DNA of 64,000 nucleotides from Strigamia acuminata (Eukaryota; Arthropoda; Chilopoda; Geophilomorpha; Linotaeniidae): positions 14,450,491 through 14,514,490 of the forward strand of contig OX442317.1 in assembly GCA_949358305.1 (NCBI GenBank), given 5' to 3'. Positions 46,130 to 58,093 of the stretch are shown here, piece after piece; positions within the stretch are counted from its first letter, which is position 1, and each line of letters starts with the position of its first letter. The notes under the pieces were generated by a model that saw only the letters and a list, made by a program, of their open reading frames with translations, was not told the DNA's origin and ran no database searches. A program made the translations under genes and the position numbers.

Positions 46130-49100
46130 TTTGTGCTAAGTCAACTGTGATGAGATCAAAAGTCTATTCTCCAAAATCATTGCTTGGATGTTGCTAAAAC
46201 TTACATTGAAGCCTTCTACTAAGGTTTAAACACTATTTCAGAACATTCAGACACATTGGTCTTGTGGTGTTTGTGCTAAGTCAACTGTGACGTCAAATAA
46301 GATCAAAAGTTTATTCTTTCAAATCATTGCTTGGATGTTGCTAAAACTTACATTAAAGCTTTCTACTAAGGTTTAAACACTATTTCAGAACATTCAGAGA
46401 CATTGGTCTTGTGATGTTTGTGCTAAGTCAACTGTGATGAGATCAAAAGTCTATTCTCCCAAATCATTGCTTGGATGTTGCTAAAACTTACATTGAAGCC
46501 TTCTACTAAGGTTTAAACACTATTTCAGAACATTCAGAGACATTGGTTTGTGGTGTTTGTGCTAAGTCAACTGTGATGTCAAATGAGATCAAAAGTTTAT
46601 TCTTTCAAATTATTGCTTGGATGTTGCTAAAACTTACATTGAAGCCTTCTACTAAGGTTTAAACACTATTTCTGAACATTCAGAGACATTGGTCTTGTGG
46701 TGTTTGTGCTAAGTCAACTGTGATGTCAAATGAGATCAAAAGTTTATTCTTTCAAATTATTGCTTGGATGTTGCTAAAACTAACATTGAAGCCTTCTACT
46801 AAGGTTTAAACACTATTTCAGAACATTCAGAGACATTGATCTTGTGGTGTTTGTGCTAAGTCAACTGTGATGAGATCAAAAGTCTATTCTCCCAAATCAT
46901 TGCTTGGATGTTGCTAAAACTTACATTAAAGCTTTCTACTAAGGTTTAAACACTATTTCAAAACATTCAGAGACATTGGTCTTGTGATGTTTGTGCTAAG
47001 TCAACTGTGATGAGATCAAAAGTCTATTCTCCCAAATCATTGCTTGGATGTTGCTAAAACTTACATTGAAGCCTTCTACTAAGGTTTAAACACTATTTCA
47101 GAACATTCAGAGACATTGGTTTGTGGTGTTTGTGCTAAGTCAACTGTGATGTCAAATGAGATCAAAAATTTATTCTTTCAAATTATTGCTTGGATGTTGC
47201 TAACACTTACATTGAAGCCTTCTACTAAGGTTTAAACACTATTTCAGAACATTTAGAGACATTGGTCTTGTGATGTTTGTGCTAAGTCAACTGTGATGTC
47301 AAATGAGATCAAAAGTTTATTCTTTCAAATCATTGCTTGGATGTTGCTAAAACTTACATTAAAGCCTTCTACTAAGGTTTAAACACTATTTCAGAACATT
47401 CAGAGACATTGGTCTTGTGATGTTTGTGCTAAGTCAACTGTGATGAGATCAAAAGTCTATTCTCCAAAATCATTGCTTAAATGTTGCTAAAACTTACATT
47501 GAAGCCTTCTACTAAGGTTTAAACACTATTTCAGAACATTCAGACACATTGGTCTTGTGGTGTTTGTGCTAAGTCAACTGTGACGTCAAATGAGATCAAA
47601 AGTTTATTCTTTCAAATTATTGCTTGGATGTTGCTAAAACTTACATTGAAGCTTTCTACTAAGGTTTAAACACTATTTCAGAACATTCAGAAACATTGGT
47701 CTTGTGATGTTTGTGCTAAGTCAACTGTGATGTCAAATGGGATCAAAAGTTTATTCTTCCAAATCATTGCTTGGATGTTGCTAAAACTTACATTGAAGCC
47801 TTCTACTAAGGTTTAAACACTATTTCAGAACATTCAGAGACATTGGTCTTGTGATGTTTGTGCTAAGTCAACTGTGATGTCAAATGAGATCAAAAGTTTA
47901 TTCTTTCAAATCATTGCTTGGATGTTGCTAAAACTTACATTAAAGCCGTCTACTAAGGTTTAAACACTATTTCAGAACATTTAGAGACATTGGTCTTGTG
48001 GTGTTTGTGCTAAGTCAACTGTGATGAGATCAAAAGTCTATTCTCCCAAATCATTGCTTGGATGTTGCTAAAACTTACATTAAAGCTTTTTACTAAGGTT
48101 TAAACACTATTTCAAAACATTCAGAGACATTGGTCTTGTGATGTTTGTGCTAAGTCAACTGTGATGAGATCAAAAGTCTATTCTCCTAAATCATTGCTTG
48201 GATGTTGCTAAAACTTACATTGAAGCCTTCTACTAAGGTTTAAACACTATTTCAGAACATTCAGAGACATTGGTTTGTGGTGTTTGTGCTAAGTCAACTG
48301 TGATGTCAAATGAGATCAAAAGTTTATTCTTTCAAATTATTGCTTGGATGTTGCTAACACTTACATTGAAGCCTTCTACTAAGGTTTAAACACTATTTCT
48401 AAACATTCAGAGACATTGGTCTTGTGGTGTTTGTGCTAAGTCAACTGTGACGTCAAATAAGATCAAAAGTTTATTCTTTCAAATCATTGCTTGGATGTTG
48501 CTAAAACTTACATTAAAGCTTTCTACTAAGGTTTAAACACTATTTCAGAACATTCAGAGACATTGGTCTTGTGATGTTTGTGCTAAGTCAACTGTGATGA
48601 GATCAAAAGTCTATTCTCCAAAATCATTGCTTGGATGTTGCTAAAACTTACATTGAAGCCTTCTACTAAGGTTTAAACACTATTTCAGAACATTCAGAGA
48701 CATTGGTCTTGTGATGTTTGTGCTAAGTCAACTGTGATGAGATCAAAAGTCTATTCTCCAAAATCATTGCTTGGATGTTGCTAAAACTTACATTGAAGCC
48801 TTCTACTAAGGTTTAAACACTATTTCAGAACATTCAGACACATTGGTCTTGTGGTGTTTGTGCTAAGTCAACTGTGACGTCAAATAAGATCAAAAGTTTA
48901 TTCTTTCAAATCATTGCTTGGATGTTGCTAAAACTTACATTAAAGCTTTCTACTAAGGTTTAAACACTATTTCAGAACATTCAGAGACATTGGTCTTGTG
49001 ATGTTTGTGCTAAGTCAACTGTGATGAGATCAAAAGTCTATTCTCCCAAATCATTGCTTGGATGTTGCTAAAACTTACATTGAAGCCTTCTACTAAGGTT

Positions 49101-52100
49101 TAAACACTATTTCAGAACATTCAGAGACATTGGTTTGTGGTGTTTGTGCTAAGTCAACTGTGATGTCAAATGAGATCAAAAGTTTATTCTTTCAAATTAT
49201 TGCTTGGATGTTGCTAAAACTTACATTGAAGCCTTCTACTAAGGTTTAAACACTATTTCTGAACATTCAGAGACATTGGTCTTGTGGTGTTTGTGCTAAG
49301 TCAACTGTGATGTCAAATGAGATCAAAAGTTTATTCTTTCAAATTATTGCTTGGATGTTGCTAAAACTAACATTGAAGCCTTCTACTAAGGTTTAAACAC
49401 TATTTCAGAACATTCAGAGACATTGATCTTGTGGTGTTTGTGCTAAGTCAACTGTGATGAGATCAAAAGTCTATTCTCCCAAATCATTGCTTGGATGTTG
49501 CTAAAACTTACATTAAAGCTTTCTACTAAGGTTTAAACACTATTTCAAAACATTCAGAGACATTGGTCTTGTGATGTTTGTGCTAAGTCAACTGTGATGA
49601 GATCAAAAGTCTATTCTCCCAAATCATTGCTTGGATGTTGCTAAAACTTACATTGAAGCCTTCTACTAAGGTTTAAACACTATTTCAGAACATTTAGAGA
49701 CATTGGTCTTGTGATGTTTGTGCTAAGTCAACTGTGATGTCAAATGAGATCAAAAGTTTATTCTTTCAAATCATTGCTTGGATGTTGCTAAAACTTACAT
49801 TAAAGCCTTCTACTAAGGTTTAAACACTATTTCAGAACATTCAGAGACATTGGTCTTGTGATGTTTGTGCTAAGTCAACTGTGATGAGATCAAAAGTCTA
49901 TTCTCCAAAATCATTGCTTAAATGTTGCTAAAACTTACATTGAAGCCTTCTACTAAGGTTTAAACACTATTTCAGAACATTCAGACACATTGGTCTTGTG
50001 GTGTTTGTGCTAAGTCAACTGTGACGTCAAATGAGATCAAAAGTTTATTCTTTCAAATTATTGCTTGGATGTTGCTAAAACTTACATTGAAGCTTTCTAC
50101 TAAGGTTTAAACACTATTTCAGAACATTCAGAAACATTGGTCTTGTGATGTTTGTGCTAAGTCAACTGTGATGTCAAATGGGATCAAAAGTTTATTCTTC
50201 CAAATCATTGCTTGGATGTTGCTAAAACTTACATTGAAGCCTTCTACTAAGGTTTAAACATTATTTCAGAACATTCAGAGACATTGGTCTTGTGATGTTT
50301 GTGCTAAGTCAACTGTGATGTCAAATGAGATCAAAAGTTTATTCTTTCAAATCATTGCTTGGATGTTGCTAAAACTTACATTAAAGCCGTCTACTAAGGT
50401 TTAAACACTATTTCAGAACATTTAGAGACATTGGTCTTGTGGTGTTTGTGCTAAGTCAACTGTGATGAGATCAAAAGTCTATTCTCCCAAATCATTGCTT
50501 GGATGTTGCTAAAACTTACATTAAAGCTTTTTACTAAGGTTTAAACACTATTTCAAAACATTCAGAGACATTGGTCTTGTGATGTTTGTGCTAAGTCAAC
50601 TGTGATGAGATCAAAAGTCTATTCTCCTAAATCATTGCTTGGATGTTGCTAAAACTTACATTGAAGCCTTCTACTAAGGTTTAAACACTATTTCAGAACA
50701 TTCAGAGACATTGGTTTGTGGTGTTTGTGCTAAGTCAACTGTGATGTCAAATGAGATCAAAAGTTTATTCTTTCAAATTATTGCTTGGATGTTGCTAACA
50801 CTTACATTGAAGCCTTCTACTAAGGTTTAAACACTATTTCTAAACATTCAGAGACATTGGTCTTGTGGTGTTTGTGCTAAGTCAACTGTGATGAGATCAA
50901 AAGTCTATTCTCCCAAATCATTGCTTGGATGTTGCTAAAACTTACATTGAAGCCTTCTACTAAGGTTTAAACACTATTTCAGAACATTCAGAGACATTGG
51001 TTTGTGGTGTTTGTGCTAAGTCAACTGTGATGTCAAATGAGATCAAAAGTTTATTCTTTCAAATTATTGCTTGGATGTTGCTAACACTTACATTGAAGCC
51101 TTCTACTAAGGTTTAAACACTATTTCTAAACATTCAGAGACATTGGTCTTGTGGTGTTTGTGCTAAGTCAACTGTGACGTCAAATGAGATCAAAAGTTTA
51201 TTCTTTCAAATTATTGCTTGGATGTTGCTAAAACTTACATTGAAGCTTTCTACTAAGGTTTAAACACTATTTCAGAACATTCAGAAACATTGGTCTTGTG
51301 ATGTTTGTGCTAAGTCAACTGTGATGTCAAATGGGATCAAAAGTTTATTCTTCCAAATCATTGCTTGGATGTTGCTAAAACTTACATTGAAGCCTTCTAC
51401 TAAGGTTTAAACACTATTTCAGAATATTCAGAGACATTGGTCTTGTGATGTTTGTGCTAAATCAACTGTGATGTCAAATGAGATCAAAAGTTTATTCTTT
51501 CAAATCATTGCTTGGATGTTGCTAAAACTTACATTAAAGCTTTCTACTAAAGTTTAAACACTATTTCAGAACATTCAGAGACATTGGTCTTGTGGTGTTT
51601 GTGCTAAGTCAACTGTGATGAGATCAAAAGTCTATTTTCCCAAATCATTTCTTGGATGTTGCTAAAACTTACATTAAAGCTTTCTACTAAGGTTTAAACA
51701 CTATTTCAGAACATTCAGAGACATTGGTCTTGTGATGTTTGTGCTAAGTCAACTGTGATGAGATCAAAAGTCTATTCTCCCAAATTATTGCTTGGATGTT
51801 GCTAAAACTTACATTAAAGCTTTCTACTAAGGTTTAAACACTATTTCAAAACATTCAGAGACATTGGTCTTGTGATGTTTGTGCTAAGTCAACTGTGATG
51901 AGATCAAAAGTCTATTCTCCAAAATCATTGCTTGGATGTTGCTAAAACTTACATTGAAGCCTTCTACTAAGGTTTAAACACTATTTCAGAACATTCAGAC
52001 ACATTGGTCTTGTGGTGTTTGTGCTAAGTCAACTGTGACGTCAAATGAGATCAAAAGTTTATTCTTTCAAATTATTGCTTGGATGTTGCTAAAACTTACA

Positions 52101-55100
52101 TTGAAGCTTTCTACTAAGATTTAAACACTATTTCAGAACATTCAGAAACATTGGTCTTGTGATGTTTGTGCTAAGTCAACTGTGATGTCAAATGGGATCA
52201 AAAGTTTATTCTTCCAAATCATTGCTTGGATGTTGCTAAAACTTACATTGAAGCTTTCTACTAAGGTTTAAACACTATTTCAGAACATTCAGAAACATTG
52301 GTCTTGTGATGTTTGTGCTAAGTCAACTGTGATGTCAAATGGGATCAAAAGTTTATTCTTCCAAATCATTGCTTGGATGTTGCTAAAACTTACATTGAAG
52401 CCTTCTACTAAGGTTTAAACACTATTTCAGAATATTCAGAGACATTGGTCTTGTGATGTTTGTGCTAAATCAACTGTGATGTCAAATGAGATCAAAAGTT
52501 TATTCTTTCAAATCATTGCTTGGATGTTGCTAAAACTTACATTAAAGCTTTCTACTAAAGTTTAAACACTATTTCAGAACATTCAGAGACATTGGTCTTG
52601 TGGTGTTTGTGCTAAGTCAACTGTGATGAGATCAAAAGTCTATTTTCCCAAATCATTTCTTGGATGTTGCTAAAACTTACATTAAAGCTTTCTACTAAGG
52701 TTTAAACACTATTTCAGAACATTCAGAGACATTGGTCTTGTGATGTTTGTGCTAAGTCAACTGTGATGAGATCAAAAGTCTATTCTCCCAAATTATTGCT
52801 TGGATGTTGCTAAAACTTACATTAAAGCTTTCTACTAAGGTTTAAACACTATTTCAAAACATTCAGAGACATTGGTCTTGTGATGTTTGTGCTAAGTCAA
52901 CTGTGATGAGATCAAAAGTCTATTCTCCAAAATCATTGCTTGGATGTTGCTAAAACTTACATTGAAGCCTTCTACTAAGGTTTAAACACTATTTCAGAAC
53001 ATTCAGACACATTGGTCTTGTGGTGTTTGTGCTAAGTCAACTGTGACGTCAAATGAGATCAAAAGTTTATTCTTTCAAATTATTGCTTGGATGTTGCTAA
53101 AACTTACATTGAAGCTTTCTACTAAGATTTAAACACTATTTCAGAACATTCAGAAACATTGGTCTTGTGATGTTTGTGCTAAGTCAACTGTGATGTCAAA
53201 TGGGATCAAAAGTTTATTCTTCCAAATCATTGCTTGGATGTTGCTAAAACTTACATTGAAGCCTTCTACTAAGGTTTAAACACTATTTCAGAACATTCAG
53301 AGACATTGGTCTTGTGATGTTTGTGCTAAGTCAACTGTGATGTCAAATGAGATCAAAAGTTTATTCTTTCAAATCATTGCTTGGATGTTGCTAAAACTTA
53401 CATTAAAGCTTTCTACTAAAGTTTAAACACTATTTCAGAACATTCAGAGACATTGGTCTTGTGGTGTTTGTGCTAAGTCAACTGTGATGAGATCAAAAGT
53501 CTATTCTCCCAAATCATTGCTTGGATGTTGCTAAAACTTACATTAAAGCTTTCTACTAAGGTTTAAACACTATTTCAAAACATTCAGAGACATTGGTCTT
53601 GTGATGTTTGTGCTAAGTCAACTGTGATGAGATCAAAAGTCTATTCTCCCAAATCATTGCTTGGATGTTGCTAAAACTTACATTGAAGCCTTCTACTAAG
53701 GTTTAAACACTATTTCAGAACATTCAGAGACATTGGTTTGTGGTGTTTGTGCTAAGTCAACTGTGATGTCAAATGGGATCAAAAGTTTATTCTTCCAAAT
53801 CATTGTTTGGATGTTGCTAAAACTTACATTGAAGCCTTCTACTAAGGTTTAAACACTATTTCAGAACATTCAGAGACATTGGTCTTGTGATGTTTGTGCT
53901 AAGTCAACTGTGATGTCAAATGAGATCAAAAGTTTATTCTTTCAAATTACTGCTTGGATGTTGCTAACACTTACATTGAAGCCTTCTACTAAGGTTTAAA
54001 CACTATTTCTAAACATTCAGAGACATTGGTCTTGTGGTGTTTGTGCTAAGTCAACTGTGACGTCAAATGAGATCAAAAGTTTATTCTTTCAAATTATTGC
54101 TTGGATGTTGCTAAAACTTACATTGAAGCTTTCTACTAAGGTTTAAACACTATTTCAGAACATTCAGAGACATTGGTCTTGTGATGTTTGTGCTAAGTCA
54201 ACTGTGATGAGATCAAAAGTCTATTCTCCAAAATCATTGCTTGGATGTTGCTAAAACTTACATTGAAGCCTTCTACTAAGGTTTAAACACTATTTCAGAA
54301 CATTCAGACACATTGGTCTTGTGGTGTTTGTGCTAAGTCAACTGTGACGTCAAATGAGATCAAAAGTTTATTCTTTCAAATTATTGCTTGGATGTTGCTA
54401 AAACTTACATTGAAGCTTTCTACTAAGGTTTAAACACTATTTCAGAACATTCAGAAACATTGGTCTTGTGATGTTTGTGCTAAGTCAACTGTGATGTCAA
54501 ATGGGATCAAAAGTTTATTCTTCCAAATCATTGCTTGGATGTTGCTAAAACTTACATTGAAGCCTTCTACTAAGGTTTAAACACTATTTCAGAACATTCA
54601 GAGACATTGGTCTTGTGATGTTTGTGCTAAGTCAACTGTGATGTCAAATGAGATCAAAAGTTTATTCTTTCAAATCATTGCTTGGATGTTGCTAAAACTT
54701 ACATTAAAGCTTTCTACTAAAGTTTAAACACTATTTCAGAACATTCAGAGACATTGGTCTTGTGGTGTTTGTGCTAAGTCAACTGTGATGAGATCAAAAG
54801 TCTATTCTCCCAAATCATTGCTTAGATGTTGCTAAAACTTACATTGAAGCCGTCTACTAAGGTTTAAACACTATTTCAAAACATTCAGAGACATTGGTCT
54901 TGTGATGTTTGTGCTAAGTCAACTGTGATGAGATCAAAAGTCTATTCTCCCAAATCATTGCTTGGATGTTGCTAAAACTTACATTGAAGCCTTCTACTAA
55001 GGTTTAAACACTATTTCAGAACATTCAGAGACATTGGTTTGTGGTGTTTGTGCTAAGTCAACTGTGATGTCAAATGAGATCAAAAGTTTATTCTTTCAAA

Positions 55101-55777
55101 TTATTGCTTGGATGTTGCTAACACTTACATTGAAGCCTTCTACTAAGGTTTAAATACTATTTCTAAACATTCAGAGACATTGGTCTTGTGGTGTTTGTGC
55201 TAAGTCAACTGTGATGAGATCAAAAGTCTATTCTCCCAAATCATTGCTTGGATGTTGCTAAAACTTACATTGAAGCCTTCTACTAAGGTTTAAACACTAT
55301 TTCAGAACATTCAGAGACATTGGTTTGTGGTGTTTGTGCTAAGTCAACTGTGATGTCAAATGAGATCAAAAGTTTATTCTTTCAAATTATTGCTTGGATG
55401 TTGCTAAAACTAACATTGAAGCCTTCTACTAAGGTTTAAACACTATTTCAGAACATTCAGAGACATTGGTCTTGTGGTGTTTGTGCTAAGTCAACTGTGA
55501 TGAGATCAAAAGTCTATTTTCCCAAATCATTTCTTGGATGTTGCTAAAACTTACATTAAAGCTTTCTACTAAGGTTTAAACACTATTTCAGAACATTCAG
55601 AGACATTGGTCTTGTGATGTTTGTGCTAAGTCAACTGTGATGAGATCAAAAGTCTATTCTCCCAAATCATTGCTTGGATGTTGCTAAAACTTACATTAAA
55701 GCTTTCTACTAAGGTTTAAACACTATTTCAAAACATTCAGAGACATTGATCTTGTGATGTTTGTGCTAAGTCAACTG
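46130..55777 (+). repeat. Satellite DNA, block 3 (~67 monomers)
   Basis: Continues block 2 in phase across the family C insertion (TTTG at 46130-46133 is the duplicated target). CAAATAAG variants at 46294, 48454 and 48881 continue the 427/2160-bp spacing seen in block 2. A unit of 1008 bp (about 7 monomers) marked by AGAATATTCAG is duplicated at 51421 and 52429. The block ends at 55777 at the family A element. Confidence 0.95.
51421..53436 (+). repeat. Satellite higher-order repeat, ~1008-bp tandem duplication
   Basis: The private variants AGAATATTCAG (51421, 52429) and GCTAAATCAACTG, plus a run of following monomers, recur 1008 bp apart. The extent of the second copy is approximate. Confidence 0.7.
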
Positions 55778-57350
55778 TGTTGCGAGCAAGAACGCAACAA
55801 AAAAGATCTGGAGATTTCACGTTGTTTATCTTCTAAAGGAAAGAAAAGGCTTTTTAATTTTGTTGTCAAGTTTGAATAGAGTTTTTACACATATCTGACA
55901 TGTCCAGTTGGTTTGCTGCTTTGTTGACACGATCTTGGAAGTTCAAGGGGGTTGTCACTTCGCCTGCCACACCTGGAATGTTTGAAAGTTGTGTTTTTAG
56001 TCTTTTGTAATTGTTTTTTGTGTCTTTTTCACTTTTAGATGTTATTTCTAGGATTTGTAAGTTCTCTCCTGTTTCCAGTTCACTTGCGAAGGAGATAGGC
56101 GTGCATCGGCAAGATGGTCGCCATAACGCAAGTGAACTGGGAGACGGGAAGAACCTGAAATAAGCACAATTGCAGTTTTAGTGCTTGTTTTACTTGTAAT
56201 TTAATTTATACTAACTTGTATTGGTGTTTAAGGTAGTCCACAGGTGTCTTGGGTCGCTGGATGGACGTTGGACATCATTTGTGAGCGTTTGCGAGCGTCG
56301 GGCGTGAGCGCACGCCTTGCGACGCCTCTCGTGGTCGTGTGGGTTCTGCAAAAGAGTTGAATTGGTCGGGTTTCAATGTCCAAGCACTGGGAAAGTTGTA
56401 CTGACCGTTCTAGGACGCAGATCCATCGTTGAGAAGGCCTGTGAGTCGCTTGCAACCTTGTTTGGCTCCATTCACGTCATTTTTAGCAGTTGCATGGTCG
56501 CCATCTTGGATTTGGTGCTGCACTGGTGCCTTGTTATTATTTAGTTTGGGGTTTTAATGAAACCTGGACATAGGGAATATATACTAGTTATTGTTTGTAT
56601 AAATTACCAATATTAAGAGTTATTAATCTAAGCTTTTACCTTTGTTATTGCATGATTGTAAAGGGGTTAAAACTGTGACACGTTGCGCCCTCTGTTGGTG
56701 GTGATTGGGTTTGGGCTAAGCATTGTGTTTTTGAATGTAACTAATGTTAGTTTTAGCCTTTGAATTATCTGTTAAGTTTAAGTGAAGTGCTGTTTGCACA
56801 GGTCATAATGTTATCAAGGTGTTAGGTTAAGTTTTGCCTTTACTTATGTTAAGTTTGACATCTGTTGTAGAAATACGGAAACCTTGTTGGCACTATTGTT
56901 ATTATGCAAATCTGTATTGTTTGGTCACTGATATTTCTTGTAAGCAGGTGACCAGTTGTTGTGTGGTTGCTAAAGAAGCAACAGTTGTTATCAGTTGTTA
57001 AGTATTAAAGCCAGTTGATGTTTTTCCTCCTTCTTTGGATAAATTATTCCTGGGTTTAATTTACTTCAATAAACAGGATGACTTGTGAGTAGAGAGCTTT
57101 GCCTGCTCTCCTCCTCCCTGGGAGCACAGAATTTCTACCCAGCAGCTAAAGAGGTTTTGCCAATCACTTCTTCTAAATGCAGTCAGGCCTAGTTTCATGC
57201 AGTCAGGCCTAACCCTTCTTCAAGTTAGGCTTATGCTCAGAGAGAGGATTTCAACTTGTCTCTTCAACCACTATACAGTCTCGGGCGGTTTCCAGAGTTT
57301 GGTGACCAATTCGCCAGTTTTCCCTGTGAGATCCAAGGTTGTTTGCTACA
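55778..57350 (+). repeat. Family A 5' LTR, coding copy (1573 bp)
   Basis: Starts TGTTGCGAGC, ends TTTGCTACA, with the same perfect 7-bp terminal stem as the LARD LTR. Similar to 4976-6481 but clearly diverged, with many substitutions and indels and about 67 bp longer, so it represents a different subfamily from the LARD. Confidence 0.9.
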
Positions 57351-58093
57351 GGGAGCTGTTTTTTGGTACCGTGATACCAGGATTTCATGCGCGTGTGTAC
57401 AGCGCGCATGAAAAAGAGGTCATTCGGACGTTCAGCAAGTGATTCAAGTGGTTTGGTGCGTGCCAGTTGGTTTGTTTGTACGGCTGGTTCCGTGAGCGAC
57501 CGGCATCAAGTGCGCACGCCAGAGAGTCACGTGAGAGCGGCCATTGACGTCCTGAGTCTGCCAAGTCAAACACAACGCAATGTGCAAGTTGAACAGCTAC
57601 AGCCTGAAAGAAGAAGAACAGTTTTAGTTTTTAAGGTGTTTTTTGGTGGGCTGTTTTTTGGGTTTTTTGATGTGTCCCTTCTGGGGGGAGGGGAAGTGTG
57701 CATTTTCGTGTTTAAGTTAAAGTTTAAGTTTTTCTCCACTATAACTGCTTAGGCAGGGGAGATTTAGTTAGCCTAGTAGTTAAAAGAGTCTGCTTGAAAG
57801 CTTAGAGTTTTTGGGTGTTGCATCACTCAAATCCTTAGGAATTTAGAGAGTTTAGCAGTTAACAGGAATTAGTCTACTATAGGAATTAGAGACTGGGTGT
57901 TGCGCCACTCAGATCTTTAGTAGCATAGAGTTTACAGTGAGTCTGTCTGTATATCATTCGGATCACTAGCGGTTTAGTTGAGCAGTTAGGGTATTTGGTC
58001 ATTGTTTGTCCAAATATCACCTGTGTTTAGAGTTGTGTGTCTTTGGTTTTTGACTGACTGATTGTCTTCACTTTCTGCCATTCCAGGTTTGAC
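57351..58093 (+). other. Family A leader, coding copy
   Basis: A 13-nt spacer, the primer site, then leader that matches 6515-6905 of the LARD up to about 57768 and is unrelated beyond. It ends with GCCATTCCAG, a plausible 3' splice acceptor, 7 nt before the gag ATG. Confidence 0.65.
57364..57383 (+). promoter_or_regulatory. Primer-binding site, family A coding copy
   Basis: TGGTACCGTGATACCAGGAT, one mismatch from the LARD primer site. Confidence 0.65.

Noticed and set aside
2335-55777. Regularly spaced repeats resembling a CRISPR array
   Set aside because: The repeats are contiguous 140-147-bp monomers with no unique spacers, in eukaryotic retroelement-rich DNA; this is satellite DNA.
6482-57383. 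tRNA genes suggested by TGG...CCAGGAT motifs
   Set aside because: These are primer-binding sites after LTRs; no cloverleaf or internal A/B boxes are evident.
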